64,000 bases of DNA from Planctomycetota bacterium (lineage in GTDB: Bacteria > Planctomycetota > JACOTG01). The translations under genes and the position numbers were made by a program. How positions within the stretch are numbered: position 1 is the stretch's first letter; each line of letters begins with the position of its first letter. Below are positions 46,999-56,225 of this stretch, in pieces. The stretch is from NCBI GenBank assembly GCA_016178505.1, contig JACOTG010000052.1:1-64000 (forward strand), in the 5' to 3' direction. Below the pieces are notes generated by a model. That model was given only the letters and a program-made list of their open reading frames with translations, did not search any database and was not told where the DNA came from.

Positions 46999-48611
46999 GT
47001 CGAAGTCTCCATTCGCGGGTCCGATTGCGGCTGGGCCACGTGTACGAAAGCATGCGCGGCGGGAAACGCCGGAAGATCAGGCGAGCCCAAGATTTCTTCG
47101 ATCCACGATGTGCGATACCGGACGACGAACGGAAGCGGGCCGAAGACGCGCTCTTGCGGGAGATCCCGCGGTAACACGCTCGAATAGAGTCGCCGCCACT
47201 GTGCTCGACCGCGGCCGCTTCCCTCTCGGAACGCGTCCTCCGCGCGACGCTCGATCAGTCGCAATCGCTCCTGGAGTGCGCCGAGCGCATTTTCGAATCC
47301 GGCTGCGGCGGAGTCGGAGACGCTTCGCAGCGTTTCTTTGATGCGAGCCATCTCGCGTTCGAGGGTCGATCGAACAGAGTCGAACGAAGCACGGACGTCC
47401 GGAGGCATGCCGCCGCTCTCCGGCATTTCGGCACCGATCTTCAGCAGCTCCTCGTAGCCGATTCCGAACGCGCGTCGCGCGGCGTCGACGCGATCTTCGA
47501 GTAGGGTTGCCGTGAGCCGCGGGGCAACGTACGGAATCGGAACGTGCAGCGCGTCGAACAGTCCACCCAGTTGCGCGACGTATGCAGCCTCGCTCGGACC
47601 GACGACGATCGCCGCGCACGGCAGTAGCGCACTCTGCGCGACGGGACGGAGCGCGACGTCCGGGCTGAAGAGTTCGGGCGATCGATGGATGTCGGCAGCG
47701 AGTCGTGCGCCGGACGTTGGTGCCACGCGCTTGCGCCGTCCGGCCTCGTCCAGGCGAAACAGGAACGGCGGCGACACGTCGCCGAGGCCCTGAGCGTGAC
47801 CGAGGCGGCGCAGTGCTGCACCGCGCTCGCGGATCGACTCAGCGACTCCGGGATCGAGAAGCGCCGCTCTGCCGAGGAGCTCGGCCGACTCGCGACGCAA
47901 CCAACGGGGCTCGAGCATCACCAGCCGATGGCCGGAGAACAGTCGGAGCATCGATCGACAACACCATTCGCCGAGACTTTCGTTGTCGTGCGGCTCGAGG
48001 AAGCCGAACGCCTCGTCGCGACGCGGCGTCGCGGGAAACGCGTCCCGCGCCTCGGCGACGAGCGCGCGGAGTGCGTCGTCGGTTCGACGCGCATGCAACG
48101 GCTCCCCCGTCGACTCCCAAGCGGCGCGCAGGCGCCGCACTTCGAACTCACGAGTGAGAACGTGCAGCTGGTTTGCCTCGTCGAGATCATGATCATCGGT
48201 GTGACACCAGAAGACCGGAACCGCGCGGAACTCCCCGCGCCGCTCGATCTCGGCCGCGACCCGAATTGCGGTGATGACTTTGTACACGGACAGAAGAGGA
48301 CCGACGAAGAGTCCCGGCTGCTGACCGGCGACGACCGCGACCGTGCGCGGGTCGGCGAGTGATCGCGCAGCATCTATGCATTCGGAGCTTGCACCCAGCG
48401 CAGCGTTTTCGGACGCGAGCCTCTCCGCGACGGCGGCCCGAGGGACTTCCGTGCGGGCGACGGCGCGGGCTGTGCGATGCAACGCCTCGGCGGCAGTGGC
48501 GCCGGCGAGCGTCGGAAAGAACGGAGCGAGCGACGGCTCCCGTCGCGCCAGGTCGCCGAGAAGGGTCGGATAGCGTGAGAGCCGTTCCAAGGCCACCCAG
48601 TCGACGTTCAA
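46995..48611 (-). CDS. bshC: Putative cysteine ligase BshC
   Basis: A 538-residue protein of usual BshC length, read from a TTG at 48611 with GGAGA at 8 bases. Family blocks include VVAGQQPGLFVGPLLSVYKVITAI, VFWCHTDDHDLDEANQLHVL and AAIVVGPSEAAYVAQLGGLFDALHVPIPYVAPR, with a C-terminal coiled coil. BshC adds cysteine to GlcN-malate to complete bacillithiol. It leads the bsh operon; pyrF lies 58 bases upstream on the same strand. Confidence 0.92.
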   Translation of the reverse strand: MNVDWVALERLSRYPTLLGDLARREPSLAPFFPTLAGATAAEALHRTARAVARTEVPRAAVAERLASENAALGASSECIDAARSLADPRTVAVVAGQQPGLFVGPLLSVYKVITAIRVAAEIERRGEFRAVPVFWCHTDDHDLDEANQLHVLTREFEVRRLRAAWESTGEPLHARRTDDALRALVAEARDAFPATPRRDEAFGFLEPHDNESLGEWCCRSMLRLFSGHRLVMLEPRWLRRESAELLGRAALLDPGVAESIRERGAALRRLGHAQGLGDVSPPFLFRLDEAGRRKRVAPTSGARLAADIHRSPELFSPDVALRPVAQSALLPCAAIVVGPSEAAYVAQLGGLFDALHVPIPYVAPRLTATLLEDRVDAARRAFGIGYEELLKIGAEMPESGGMPPDVRASFDSVRSTLEREMARIKETLRSVSDSAAAGFENALGALQERLRLIERRAEDAFREGSGRGRAQWRRLYSSVLPRDLPQERVFGPLPFVVRYRTSWIEEILGSPDLPAFPAAHAFVHVAQPQSDPRMETST

Positions 48612-48669
48612 CGAGGGCGTCTCCGATGAGCGATCATGACGTAGTTTCGCACTCGCGGTGGTGCGATGG

Positions 48670-49590
48670 TCAGCGACCTAGGCGGCAAGCCGCTTCGATC
48701 TCGTCTCGAGTGCGATGCGCCGCGTCGGCGATGGCATCGATCGAACCGTCGCCGGGCGGATAGAGGATGGCCCGCGACGACGAGAGCAGTGCGCCCATGC
48801 CTTGTGTGTCGAACGCACCGCACGCGTCGCGAATGCTCGCGCCTTGCGCTCCGATTCCGGGCACGAGAAGCGGTGTCCAGGGCATCTCCGAGCGAATGCG
48901 TCTCAGCTCGTCGGGGTACGTCGCGCCGGCCACCGCGCCCACGGAACTCCACCCGGAATGTCCGCGGATTCCCTCACCCCACCGAGCGACGAGATCGGCG
49001 ATCTTCAAGAACAGCGGCTCGCCGTCGCAGTCGAGGTCCTGCAGATCCCTCGCCGAGGGATTCGACGTGCGAACGAGGACGAAAACGCCTTTGCCGCGTT
49101 GACGGCATCGCGCGAGGAACGGCTCCACCCCGTCGAGTCCGAGCAACGGGTTCACGGTTACGGCGTCGGCGTCGATTCCGGGCGAAGGGTCGAGATGCGC
49201 GGCCGCGTATGCTTCCGCGGTCGAGCCGATGTCGCCGCGCTTCACGTCGGCGATCACGAGCAGGCCGCGGTCTCGAGCATCGCGGGCATTTCTCTCGAAC
49301 GCGCGAAGGCCCGGTGAGAGCCAGCGTTCGTAGAACGCGATCTGCAGCTTCACGGCAACGGCGAAGGGCGCGACGGCCTCGATCACCGTGCGCCCGAATC
49401 GCTCGATGGCGGTCGCCGCACCCTCGGCCGGATCGCTGGCATCCTCGAGAGCGGCACGACGAATCGAATCGGGAATGCGTGCGAGGTCGGGATCGAGTCC
49501 GACGCAGAGGCGTGATCCTTTTTCGCGCGTGAGCCGATGGAGCCGATCCCCGAAGGTCTCGCCGGTACGGGAAGTCAAAGGAGCATTCAC
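48670..49590 (-). CDS. pyrF: Orotidine 5'-phosphate decarboxylase, type 2
   Basis: A 306-residue protein from GTG 49590; the track ORF runs back over trpG. The catalytic Asp-Lys region is [19 protein letters not shown], with LCVGLDPDL near the N-terminus and [12 protein letters not shown] near the end, as in the longer (type 2) PyrF family. It converts OMP to UMP, the last step of pyrimidine synthesis. Its GTG overlaps the trpG stop (GTGA). Confidence 0.93.
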   Translation of the reverse strand: MNAPLTSRTGETFGDRLHRLTREKGSRLCVGLDPDLARIPDSIRRAALEDASDPAEGAATAIERFGRTVIEAVAPFAVAVKLQIAFYERWLSPGLRAFERNARDARDRGLLVIADVKRGDIGSTAEAYAAAHLDPSPGIDADAVTVNPLLGLDGVEPFLARCRQRGKGVFVLVRTSNPSARDLQDLDCDGEPLFLKIADLVARWGEGIRGHSGWSSVGAVAGATYPDELRRIRSEMPWTPLLVPGIGAQGASIRDACGAFDTQGMGALLSSSRAILYPPGDGSIDAIADAAHRTRDEIEAACRLGR

Positions 49591-50207
49591 GTGCGGCGTC
49601 TCCGCGCGGTCATCACCGGCGCCCGGCGACGGCGGGACGCGAACTCGGAAGAAAGGAAGTTCTGCAGGAGTTCCGTGCCGGCTTCCGTGAGGAATGACTC
49701 GGGATGAAACTGCACGCCTTCGATCGGCAGTTCGCGATGTCGGACGCCCATCAGTTCCCCCTTCTCGGAGTGCGCCGTCGCAACGAGGCATGTCGGAAGC
49801 GACGCCTCGCGAACGATCAGCGAGTGATACCGCGTCGCCGTGAACGGATTCGGAAGGCCGCGGTAGACCCCCTTGCCGTCGTGTGTGATCAACGACGTTT
49901 TTCCGTGCATGAGGCGCATCGCGCGCACGACCTCGCCACCGAACACGGCGCCGATGCACTGATGTCCCAGGCAAACTCCGAGAGTCGGAATGCGCGAACT
50001 CAAGTGCACGAGGACACCGTTGCTCATGCCGGCCTCGCGCGGCGTGCATGGCCCCGGGGAGATGACGATGCGTTCGGGGCTCAACCGCTCGATCGCCGCA
50101 ATCGTGACGCAATCGTTTCGAAAAACCTCGACGGACTCTCCCAACTCGCCGAATCGCTGGACGAGGTTGTAGGTAAACGAATCGTAGTTGTCGATCAAGA
50201 CGATCAT
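49587..50207 (-). CDS. trpG: Anthranilate/aminodeoxychorismate synthase glutamine amidotransferase
   Basis: A 206-residue class I glutaminase from ATG 50207. The N-terminus [17 protein letters not shown], the nucleophile Cys in [11 protein letters not shown], and the triad residues in GVQFHPESF are diagnostic of TrpG/PabA. It supplies ammonia to TrpE or PabB; neither is in the window, so it may serve both. It overlaps pyrF by four bases, an unusual pairing. Confidence 0.93.
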   Translation of the reverse strand: MIVLIDNYDSFTYNLVQRFGELGESVEVFRNDCVTIAAIERLSPERIVISPGPCTPREAGMSNGVLVHLSSRIPTLGVCLGHQCIGAVFGGEVVRAMRLMHGKTSLITHDGKGVYRGLPNPFTATRYHSLIVREASLPTCLVATAHSEKGELMGVRHRELPIEGVQFHPESFLTEAGTELLQNFLSSEFASRRRRAPVMTARRRRT

Positions 50208-50277
50208 GCAGCCGTCATCCTGCCGCGAGAAGTCTAGAGGCGTGGGAGATCGGTGACAAGCCGCGTTTGCGGCGACG

Positions 50278-51420
50278 TCAGCGGATGAATGCCTCGATGA
50301 CCGAGTTCGCGACGCGACGTCCGGCGTCGGTGAGAGCAATGCGATCGCCGTCGGCGGAAAGAAGTCCGGCGTTCATGAAGCCGACGATTTCCTCTGCAAA
50401 GCGCTCGGCGATATCGATGCCGAACCGTGCGCGGAGGTCGGTTCGCGATACGCCACGCTCGAGGCGAAGCCCGAGCATGAGTGACTCCCCAAGGCAGGCA
50501 TCGGCCTGAAGCGCCTCCTCGAAGACGACCGCGTGGCCGCTTTCCCGAACCGCGGCCACGTACTTGCGCCACTCGGCGACGTTTCTCCGGCGTACGCCGT
50601 TCTCATAGGAGACGGCGGACGGCCCGACGCCGACGTACTCGGCGTTGTTCCAGTAGACGAGATTGTGGCGACACTCGCGGCCCGGCCGCGCGAAGTTCGA
50701 GATCTCGTAGGGCGCGTAACCGGCCGCGCTGAGTGTCGCGCGCGTCGAGTCGAACATTTCGCACCACGTCGATTCGTCCAGCTCGCAAAGCACGCCGTCG
50801 CGATGGAGGCGCCCAAACTCCGTGCCGGGTTCGATGGTGAGACCGTATGCCGAAACGTGATCGGGCGCGAGCGCAATCGCCTCGCGCAAATCCGCGGCCC
50901 ACTCGTTGGGCGTCTCTCCCGGCACGCCGAACATGAGATCGAGGTTGACGTCGTTGCAGCCTTCCTCGCGCAGCGAGTCGACGGCACGCCGCGCGTCATC
51001 TGCGTCGTGTGCGCGCCCGAGAAACGCGAGCTTCGCCGAACGAAACGATTGCACGCCGACGCTGAATCGCGTCGCACCAGCGCCACGCCACAGACGCACC
51101 TTTTCAACGTTCACGCTCTCGGGATTCGACTCGACGGTGAATTCGCGAATCACGGTGAAGTCGATGTGGTCGTGGAGGGCGGAAAGAAAGCGCTCCGTCT
51201 GCGGAATGGAAAGGAACGAAGGCGTGCCTCCGCCGACGAAGATCGTCTCTGGTCGTAGGCCGTGCGCGCGTGATGCCAGTTCCCGCTCGAACGCACCGAG
51301 GAACTCGTCGATGGGCTCGCCGCGTTCGACCACGGAGTAGAAGTCGCAGTACGGGCATTTCACGACGCAGAACGGGAGATGAACGTAGAACGCCCGGGGG
51401 CGTGGGCCGACGCCGGTCAA
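50278..51420 (-). CDS. hemW: Radical SAM haem chaperone HemW-like protein
   Basis: The 380-residue frame begins with TTG 51420, which overlaps the sigma stop (TTGA); no ATG or GTG is closer. The radical-SAM cluster motif is C18-x3-C22-x2-C25 in [12 protein letters not shown]. Other blocks are [37 protein letters not shown] and [19 protein letters not shown]. HemW-type proteins lack the extra Cys of true coproporphyrinogen dehydrogenase HemN and act in haem trafficking. Confidence 0.92.
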   Translation of the reverse strand: MTGVGPRPRAFYVHLPFCVVKCPYCDFYSVVERGEPIDEFLGAFERELASRAHGLRPETIFVGGGTPSFLSIPQTERFLSALHDHIDFTVIREFTVESNPESVNVEKVRLWRGAGATRFSVGVQSFRSAKLAFLGRAHDADDARRAVDSLREEGCNDVNLDLMFGVPGETPNEWAADLREAIALAPDHVSAYGLTIEPGTEFGRLHRDGVLCELDESTWCEMFDSTRATLSAAGYAPYEISNFARPGRECRHNLVYWNNAEYVGVGPSAVSYENGVRRRNVAEWRKYVAAVRESGHAVVFEEALQADACLGESLMLGLRLERGVSRTDLRARFGIDIAERFAEEIVGFMNAGLLSADGDRIALTDAGRRVANSVIEAFIR

Positions 51421-52235
51421 TCCTCGTCGTCGCGGCTCAGGATCGCGTGGAGTTTCCGTAGTGCTTCGTTCTCGATTTGTCGCACGCGCTCGCGCGTGAG
51501 GTGGACGTGCACGCCGATTTCTTTCAACGTCATCGGATCGTGCTCGCCGATGCCGTAGCGCATCTTCAGGATCGTCGCCTCTCGTTCGTCGATGGCGCCG
51601 AGAAGTTTCTCGAGCTGCTCGATCTCGAAGGCGTCGAAAACCGTTTCGTCCGGTCGCTTCACGGCGGGCGCTTCGATCGCTTCATTCGAAGCGAAGACAG
51701 AGTCGAGGCTGACGACTTGTGATGCTCCGTTCGACGCGCGAATCGCACGCTTGATGATGCGGACGCTTTCGCGCGGAATGTCCATTTCGGCGGCAACTTC
51801 TTGGACAGTGGGTTGGCGGGCGAGTCGGTACTGCAATTCCATCGCGACGTTCTTCCATCGCGCGATGAGCTCGACCATGTACGACGGAATCCGAACCGTT
51901 TTCACGGTGTTGATGAGCGCGCGACGAATCGATTGCTTGATCCACCACGTCGCGTACGTCGAGAACCGGCACTCAGCGTCGGGGTCGAATCGCTCGACGG
52001 CTTTCAACAATCCCAGATTGCCCTCTTCGATGAGATCGAGAAACGAGAGTCCGCGATTGACGTAGTTGCGGGCGATGGCAACGACGAGGCGCAGGTTTGC
52101 ACGAATCATGCGCTCGCGCGCGGCCAAATCGCCTTTGCGAATCGCGCGGGCCAATTCCTTCTCCTGGTCCGCCGTGAGGAGGGCGACTTTGTTGATGTCG
52201 TTCAGATAAGTCTCGAGAGCCGATTCGCGAGCGAT
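51417..52235 (-). CDS. Primary-like sigma-70 factor (RpoD/RpoS group)
   Basis: About 272 residues from region 1.2 onward. Region 1.2 is ALETYLNDINKVALLTADQEKELA; region 2 is LRLVVAIARNYVNRGLSFLDLIEEGNLGLLKAVERFD and RFSTYATWWIKQSIRRAL; region 4.2 is LTRERVRQIENEALRKLH. There is no long region 1.1. The track start (GTG 52337) lies upstream of a perfect sigma-70 promoter and so outside its transcript. Downstream of that promoter the frame has no ATG, GTG or TTG, but AAGGAGG stands 8 bases before ATC at 52235, giving (M)ARESALETYL. I choose that ATC. hemW overlaps the stop. Confidence 0.85.
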   Translation of the reverse strand: MARESALETYLNDINKVALLTADQEKELARAIRKGDLAARERMIRANLRLVVAIARNYVNRGLSFLDLIEEGNLGLLKAVERFDPDAECRFSTYATWWIKQSIRRALINTVKTVRIPSYMVELIARWKNVAMELQYRLARQPTVQEVAAEMDIPRESVRIIKRAIRASNGASQVVSLDSVFASNEAIEAPAVKRPDETVFDAFEIEQLEKLLGAIDEREATILKMRYGIGEHDPMTLKEIGVHVHLTRERVRQIENEALRKLHAILSRDDED

Positions 52236-52300
52236 GGTCGAGTCCTCCTTGCGCTTGCACTCGTCACGTCTGGGCTCAGATCGTGCAGAAGCGATCGGCG

Positions 52301-52330
52301 AGTATAGGGCCGTTCGCCACACGGTGTCAA
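52301..52330 (-). promoter_or_regulatory. Consensus sigma-70 promoter of the sigma-factor gene
   Basis: On the minus strand TTGACA (52325-52330) and TATACT (52301-52306) are separated by 18 bases. Transcription should begin near 52294. It is the best -35/-10 match I noticed in the window and lies within the N-terminal extension of the track ORF. Confidence 0.8.
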
Positions 52331-52439
52331 ACAGCACCGTCCGCCCGAGCCCGGGCGCGGAGCGCGGGATCTCCGGCGATGGAACTTATCGGTCGTTCGA
52401 GCGAAAAGGATTAGCGGGAACTGGATCGGAAGCGGGTGT

Positions 52440-53843
52440 TCAGAATGCGTTCTTGTGGACGAACCCCCGAAGAAACGTCAGCAGCATGATGCGAAAGTCG
52501 AACCCGAGCGACCAATTTTCGATGTAGTAGAGATCGTATTGAAGGCGCTTTCGCAACGACGTGTCGCCGCGCCAGCCGTTCACTTGCGCCCAACCCGTGA
52601 TTCCCGCCTTGACGTGATGGCGAAGCATGTAGCGCGGAAGCGAGTTCTTGAAGTCCTCGATGAAAACGGGACGCTCGGGCCGCGGACCGACGATGCTCAT
52701 CTCCCCTTTCAACACGTTGAAGAACTGAGGGATTTCGTCGAGGCTCGTTCGACGGAGGAAGCGCCCGATCGGCGTCGCGCGCGGATCGTCACGTCGGGCG
52801 AAAGTCGCGCCGGTCTCACTCTCGGCGTCGGAGAGCATCGTGCGAAACTTGAAGATCCGGAACACGTGCCCATCGATGCCGACGCGCTCCTGGCGATAAA
52901 AGACCGGGCCCGGGCTGGTCGACCGAACGATGATGGCGATGACCGCGAGCAGAGGCGAGATCACGATCAAGACGATAAGCGAAAGGACGACGTCGATCGA
53001 TCGTTTCAGTACCCGCTGCCAGCCGTAATACGGGCTCTCCTGAAGCGTGAAAACGGGCAATCCGTCGAACACCGCGACGCGCGCACGGAGCGTCACGAGC
53101 CCAAAGAAGTCGGGCACGAGCTTCACGTCGACACATTCCTGCGACAGGGACTTGATCAGCGGCTCCATCGTGCTGACCTGATCGAGCGACAGGGCAAAGT
53201 AAACCTGATCAATTTGTCCGGTTTTCACGAGGCTCAGCAGCTCGTCTGCGCGACCGATCACCGGAACTCCGCGGATGACGCGTCCGATCCGCTCCGGTCG
53301 GTCGTCGAGGAACCCGACGAGGTGGATTCCAGTCCACGGATTGTTCTGCAACGTTTCCGCGATGTTCTGGCCGAGCTTCCCGGCGCTGACGATGATCGCG
53401 TGTCGCAGATTCCAGCCCTTTTGCCGCATCTCTCGAAGGCAAAGGCGAATCGCGGAGCGCGCGAGACCGAGGAAGAGGACGTTGAACAGCAACCAGAAAA
53501 GAAGCACGGTGCGCGAGTACTCGTATCGGCGGAAGAAGAACGTTGTGGCGGCAAGGGCCATCGCGGCCAGAAGCGTGGCTTTGACGATGTCGAGCCACTC
53601 CCCTGCCAGAGTTCCCGCGCGGCGTGGCACGTAGAGTCGGCAAAGATGGTAGCAGACCATGCAGATCACGAGCGCGACGGGGAGAACCGTTACATACTCG
53701 CGACCATCGGGGAGTCCTTTCAGCAGTGGAACCAGTACTGCGGCGAATCGAAGGTCGTATGCGACGGAAAACGCGGCCGCCGTCATGGCGCAATCCATGA
53801 CGAGGCACAACGTCACCATGAGCTGGCTGTGTTTCTTGAGCAC
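52440..53843 (-). CDS. Polyprenyl-phosphate glycosylphosphotransferase (WcaJ/WbaP family)
   Basis: A 467-residue membrane protein from GTG 53843. Four or so N-terminal helices and a Rossmann-like middle domain (HAIIVSAGKLGQNIAETLQNN, VGFLDDRPER) precede the bacterial sugar transferase domain: KRSIDVVLSLIVLIVISPLLAVIAI, FYRQERVGIDGHVFRIFKFRTM, RTSLDEIPQFFNVLKGEMSIVGPRPERP and GITGWAQVNGWRGDT. It transfers a sugar-1-phosphate to undecaprenyl phosphate to start an exopolysaccharide or O-antigen unit. No other polysaccharide genes adjoin it. Confidence 0.92.
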   Translation of the reverse strand: MLKKHSQLMVTLCLVMDCAMTAAAFSVAYDLRFAAVLVPLLKGLPDGREYVTVLPVALVICMVCYHLCRLYVPRRAGTLAGEWLDIVKATLLAAMALAATTFFFRRYEYSRTVLLFWLLFNVLFLGLARSAIRLCLREMRQKGWNLRHAIIVSAGKLGQNIAETLQNNPWTGIHLVGFLDDRPERIGRVIRGVPVIGRADELLSLVKTGQIDQVYFALSLDQVSTMEPLIKSLSQECVDVKLVPDFFGLVTLRARVAVFDGLPVFTLQESPYYGWQRVLKRSIDVVLSLIVLIVISPLLAVIAIIVRSTSPGPVFYRQERVGIDGHVFRIFKFRTMLSDAESETGATFARRDDPRATPIGRFLRRTSLDEIPQFFNVLKGEMSIVGPRPERPVFIEDFKNSLPRYMLRHHVKAGITGWAQVNGWRGDTSLRKRLQYDLYYIENWSLGFDFRIMLLTFLRGFVHKNAF

Positions 53844-54073
53844 GTCTCGGTCGAGTCCTCCAGCGGATGTTCGTCGGGACTCTACACGCCACCGTGAGGC
53901 GCGGAGCCAATCGCAGCAGCCAACGTGCGGAGTGCGCGGAAGCCCGGGTTCGCCGTACGAGAACTTCTAACCGCCTACGAGAGGACTCCCGCCGAACCGG
54001 GGAACCTACCACGACCACCATTCACGTGCAATCGCCTTGATGGGAGCATGTAACGTCGTCGCGCGCGCACCGA

Positions 54074-54799
54074 TCAAACTCCGACTTTGAGTCGCTCGGC
54101 GAGGAGATTCGGCAGACCGGCCCGGATGATCTTGTCGGCGGCGGTGGCGATGTCGTAGGGAACTCGATGAATCTCGTACTCCTCGGATTCGACGTCGTAG
54201 ATGGCACAGCTCGCTCGTGGATCCTGGTCTCGAGGTTGACCGACCGATCCCACGTTGAATAGCCCCTTCTTGAATTCGGTGAGCGCAACGGTTGGGTCGA
54301 AGTTGACATGCAGTCCCGTGTCGCTCAGCAAGTAAGAAATCGGCGCATGGGAATGACCGATGAACGCCGCACGCGTCGCTTGCTGTTCGAAGCTCAGGAG
54401 GGCGTCGTGTGGCGTTCGCAGGTACTGAAACCACTCCGGGTGGTGGAGGCTTGCGTGGGCGAAGCAGACTTCGCGTTCGCAAATGACGAAGGGAAGCTGC
54501 CGAAGGAATCGGAGGTGCGCCGGCTGCATCTGGGCCTGGGTCCATCGTATCGATGAAACAGCATAACTATTGAAATTATCTATATTTATGGAATTAGAAA
54601 CCGCCGCATCATGATTTCCGAGCACGCACGAGACATCGAGGGCGCGCATTCGATCGATACACGCGCAGGGATCTGCGCCATAACCGACGATGTCGCCAAG
54701 GCAGACGAGCTTCTCGACGTCGAGACCCGAAAGGTGGGAAAGCACAGCCTCGAGCGCTTCGAGGTTCCCATGCAAGTCGCTCACGATTCCGTACCGCAC
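54074..54799 (-). CDS. Metallophosphoesterase (calcineurin-like, YfcE/Icc type)
   Basis: About 241 residues from GTG 54799 (MRYGIVSDLHGNLEALEAVL). The di-metal motifs are intact: SDLHGN, CLGDIVGYG, LGNHDAA, FAHASLH and IGHSHAP. Substrates of this group are small phosphodiesters or unknown. Near 54555-54605 the codons are unusually AT-rich for the window (SNSINIDNFNSY), but the amino acids fit the family pattern, so I see no insertion. It follows the membrane protein gene by 32 bases. Confidence 0.88.
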   Translation of the reverse strand: MRYGIVSDLHGNLEALEAVLSHLSGLDVEKLVCLGDIVGYGADPCACIDRMRALDVSCVLGNHDAAVSNSINIDNFNSYAVSSIRWTQAQMQPAHLRFLRQLPFVICEREVCFAHASLHHPEWFQYLRTPHDALLSFEQQATRAAFIGHSHAPISYLLSDTGLHVNFDPTVALTEFKKGLFNVGSVGQPRDQDPRASCAIYDVESEEYEIHRVPYDIATAADKIIRAGLPNLLAERLKVGV

Positions 54800-54831
54800 T
54801 AGTCCTCGCACTCTCCAGATCTGCGGCAAGC

Positions 54832-55638
54832 CTACAGATCTCTCCGTCGAAAAAGGAATTCACAGCACACCGCGAAGGCGACGGTGAAAGAGGTGCCGTG
54901 TACGAGCGCAATCAAGAGATTCGAAGTACCCATTCGCCCGCGGTCATCCAAGAGATTCGCCGGCGTCAGATCGGCGAAATGCGGAAGGAATCTGAGCACG
55001 AACGCCGCGACGTCTGAAACAACCGAGCCGAATCCGACCGGCGCGAGGCCGACCGTCGCATGAGAGATCAAGAAAACGGCGAGCGTTGCAACCGATCCGA
55101 AGGCAGGTGAAAGGATGAGGGACATCATGCATCCGAATGCGCAGATGGCAAAGATCTGGATGCCAATGGACAAATATCCAGCGGCGAGCGAACAAAACCA
55201 ATCCGCAAGCGCGACATCGCGTCCCGATTCCTGTCGCGCCCCCGGCCCGCCCTCGAGTCCCGCGAGGATCGCCGCGGGCGCCAAGACGATCAGCCATCGA
55301 GCGGCGCATAGTCCGGCAGTCACGATCGAAACGGCAGCGATTCGGTCTCGATCGATGGTCCGCACGAGGATGACGGGGCAGTTTCGGTCGTCGAGCACCG
55401 CCGCACAGACATGGTATGTCGACGCGATCGCAAGGAGCAGGCTCCCGAGTTGAACTGCCGCAAGAACGATCTCAAGGCGAGTCAGCCAGGCTCGGCCGAA
55501 TGCGTAAGGAGTGATGAAGGGCAATGCGGCGATGCTCACGGCTGTGATCCCGGCGATCCAGTACGACACGTAGTCTCGGGAGCACGGCGCACGCAGCCAG
55601 CGCCACTGTGCGATCAAGCGGTGGATTCGGAAGATCAT
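54832..55638 (-). CDS. Six- to seven-helix membrane protein, ABC-2 permease-like
   Basis: A 268-residue hydrophobic protein starting at ATG 55638, overlapping the acylphosphatase stop (TGATG). Helices include YWIAGITAVSIAALPFITPYAFG, LEIVLAAVQLGSLLLAIAST, VSIVTAGLCAARWLIVLAPAAIL, LSIGIQIFAICAFGCMMSLIL and LAVFLISHATVGLAPV. The layout resembles ABC-2 permeases (LDDRNCPVILVRTIDR between helices 2 and 3), but no ATPase gene is beside it. Function not recognised. Confidence 0.65.
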   Translation of the reverse strand: MIFRIHRLIAQWRWLRAPCSRDYVSYWIAGITAVSIAALPFITPYAFGRAWLTRLEIVLAAVQLGSLLLAIASTYHVCAAVLDDRNCPVILVRTIDRDRIAAVSIVTAGLCAARWLIVLAPAAILAGLEGGPGARQESGRDVALADWFCSLAAGYLSIGIQIFAICAFGCMMSLILSPAFGSVATLAVFLISHATVGLAPVGFGSVVSDVAAFVLRFLPHFADLTPANLLDDRGRMGTSNLLIALVHGTSFTVAFAVCCEFLFRRRDL

Positions 55639-55907
55639 CAATATCGAATCTCGAAGTCACTGAGCGACGGGGTTTCCGATTCGTAGTTGCCATCTTCCCG
55701 CTGAATGTGCCCGACCATTTGCCCGCGGAGATCGTGGAGGAAAGCCGCGATCATCGGTTCGGTTCCCTGCACGCAAAGCTCGACACGACCGTCGGGTAAG
55801 TTCCGTACCCAACCACTGACCCGATGGCGCAAAGCAACTCCACGAGCGACGAACCGAAAGCCGACGCCCTGAACTCGGCCGCCAAAGAAGCAATGGTACT
55901 GGGTCAT
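55638..55907 (-). CDS. acyP: Acylphosphatase
   Basis: An 89-residue protein of standard size. The active-site segment GRVQGVGFRFVARGVA holds the phosphate-binding Arg, and GWVRNLPDGRVELCVQG holds the catalytic Asn. It hydrolyses acyl phosphates. AGGAG precedes the ATG. The next gene overlaps its stop. Upstream lie the parS sites and the divergent parB. Confidence 0.93.
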   Translation of the reverse strand: MTQYHCFFGGRVQGVGFRFVARGVALRHRVSGWVRNLPDGRVELCVQGTEPMIAAFLHDLRGQMVGHIQREDGNYESETPSLSDFEIRY

Positions 55908-56017
55908 GAAGCCGCACTCCTATCAATCGTGAATTGAACGGGCAAGTCGAAATGCACTCTCTTGGTCGCTTTTCCAGTGCGGCGACTTCGGGACTCCGCC
56001 GAAATCTAAGGATACCG

Positions 56018-56033
56018 ATGTTCCACGTGGAAC
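56018..56033. other. parS centromere-like site 1
   Basis: TGTTCCACGTGGAACA is a perfect 16-base palindrome and a known variant of the conserved bacterial parS. It lies 208 bases before the parB start, in the acyP-parB interval (55908-56225), which otherwise holds no gene. Confidence 0.93.
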
Positions 56034-56166
56034 ATCGTGGGCGAGGCAGAGCGCGCCACGTTCCGAAGTTGCTCCGAACTCCTGGACGTCGTAGGCTGCT
56101 CGCCCGTCGTTGAGTTGATCGAATCGGCACCCGGGCGTTGGCCTCTCGGGGCGCATGCAATGCGAG

Positions 56167-56182
56167 TGTTCCACGTGGAACA
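56167..56182. other. parS centromere-like site 2
   Basis: An identical TGTTCCACGTGGAACA copy, 149 bases from the first and 44 bases before the parB start. Two copies so close to parB suggest both chromosome partition and autoregulation. Confidence 0.93.
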
Positions 56183-56225
56183 CCGGATCGAGGTCGAAGG
56201 GCGTCAATCGAGGGAGGGAGAAAAC

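Noticed and set aside
52440-53870. The 13-base match GGAGGACTCGACC shared by the sigma leader and the glycosyltransferase leader, possible common regulatory element
   Set aside because: Spacing to the start codon differs (8 versus 13 bases) and two occurrences in GC-rich DNA are weak evidence.
54021-54030. TTCACGTGCA, possible third parS
   Set aside because: Only the centre matches; the arms are not palindromic.
54555-54605. AT-rich patch in the metallophosphoesterase gene, possible insertion
   Set aside because: The encoded residues fit the family pattern after GNHDAA, so it is codon choice rather than inserted DNA.
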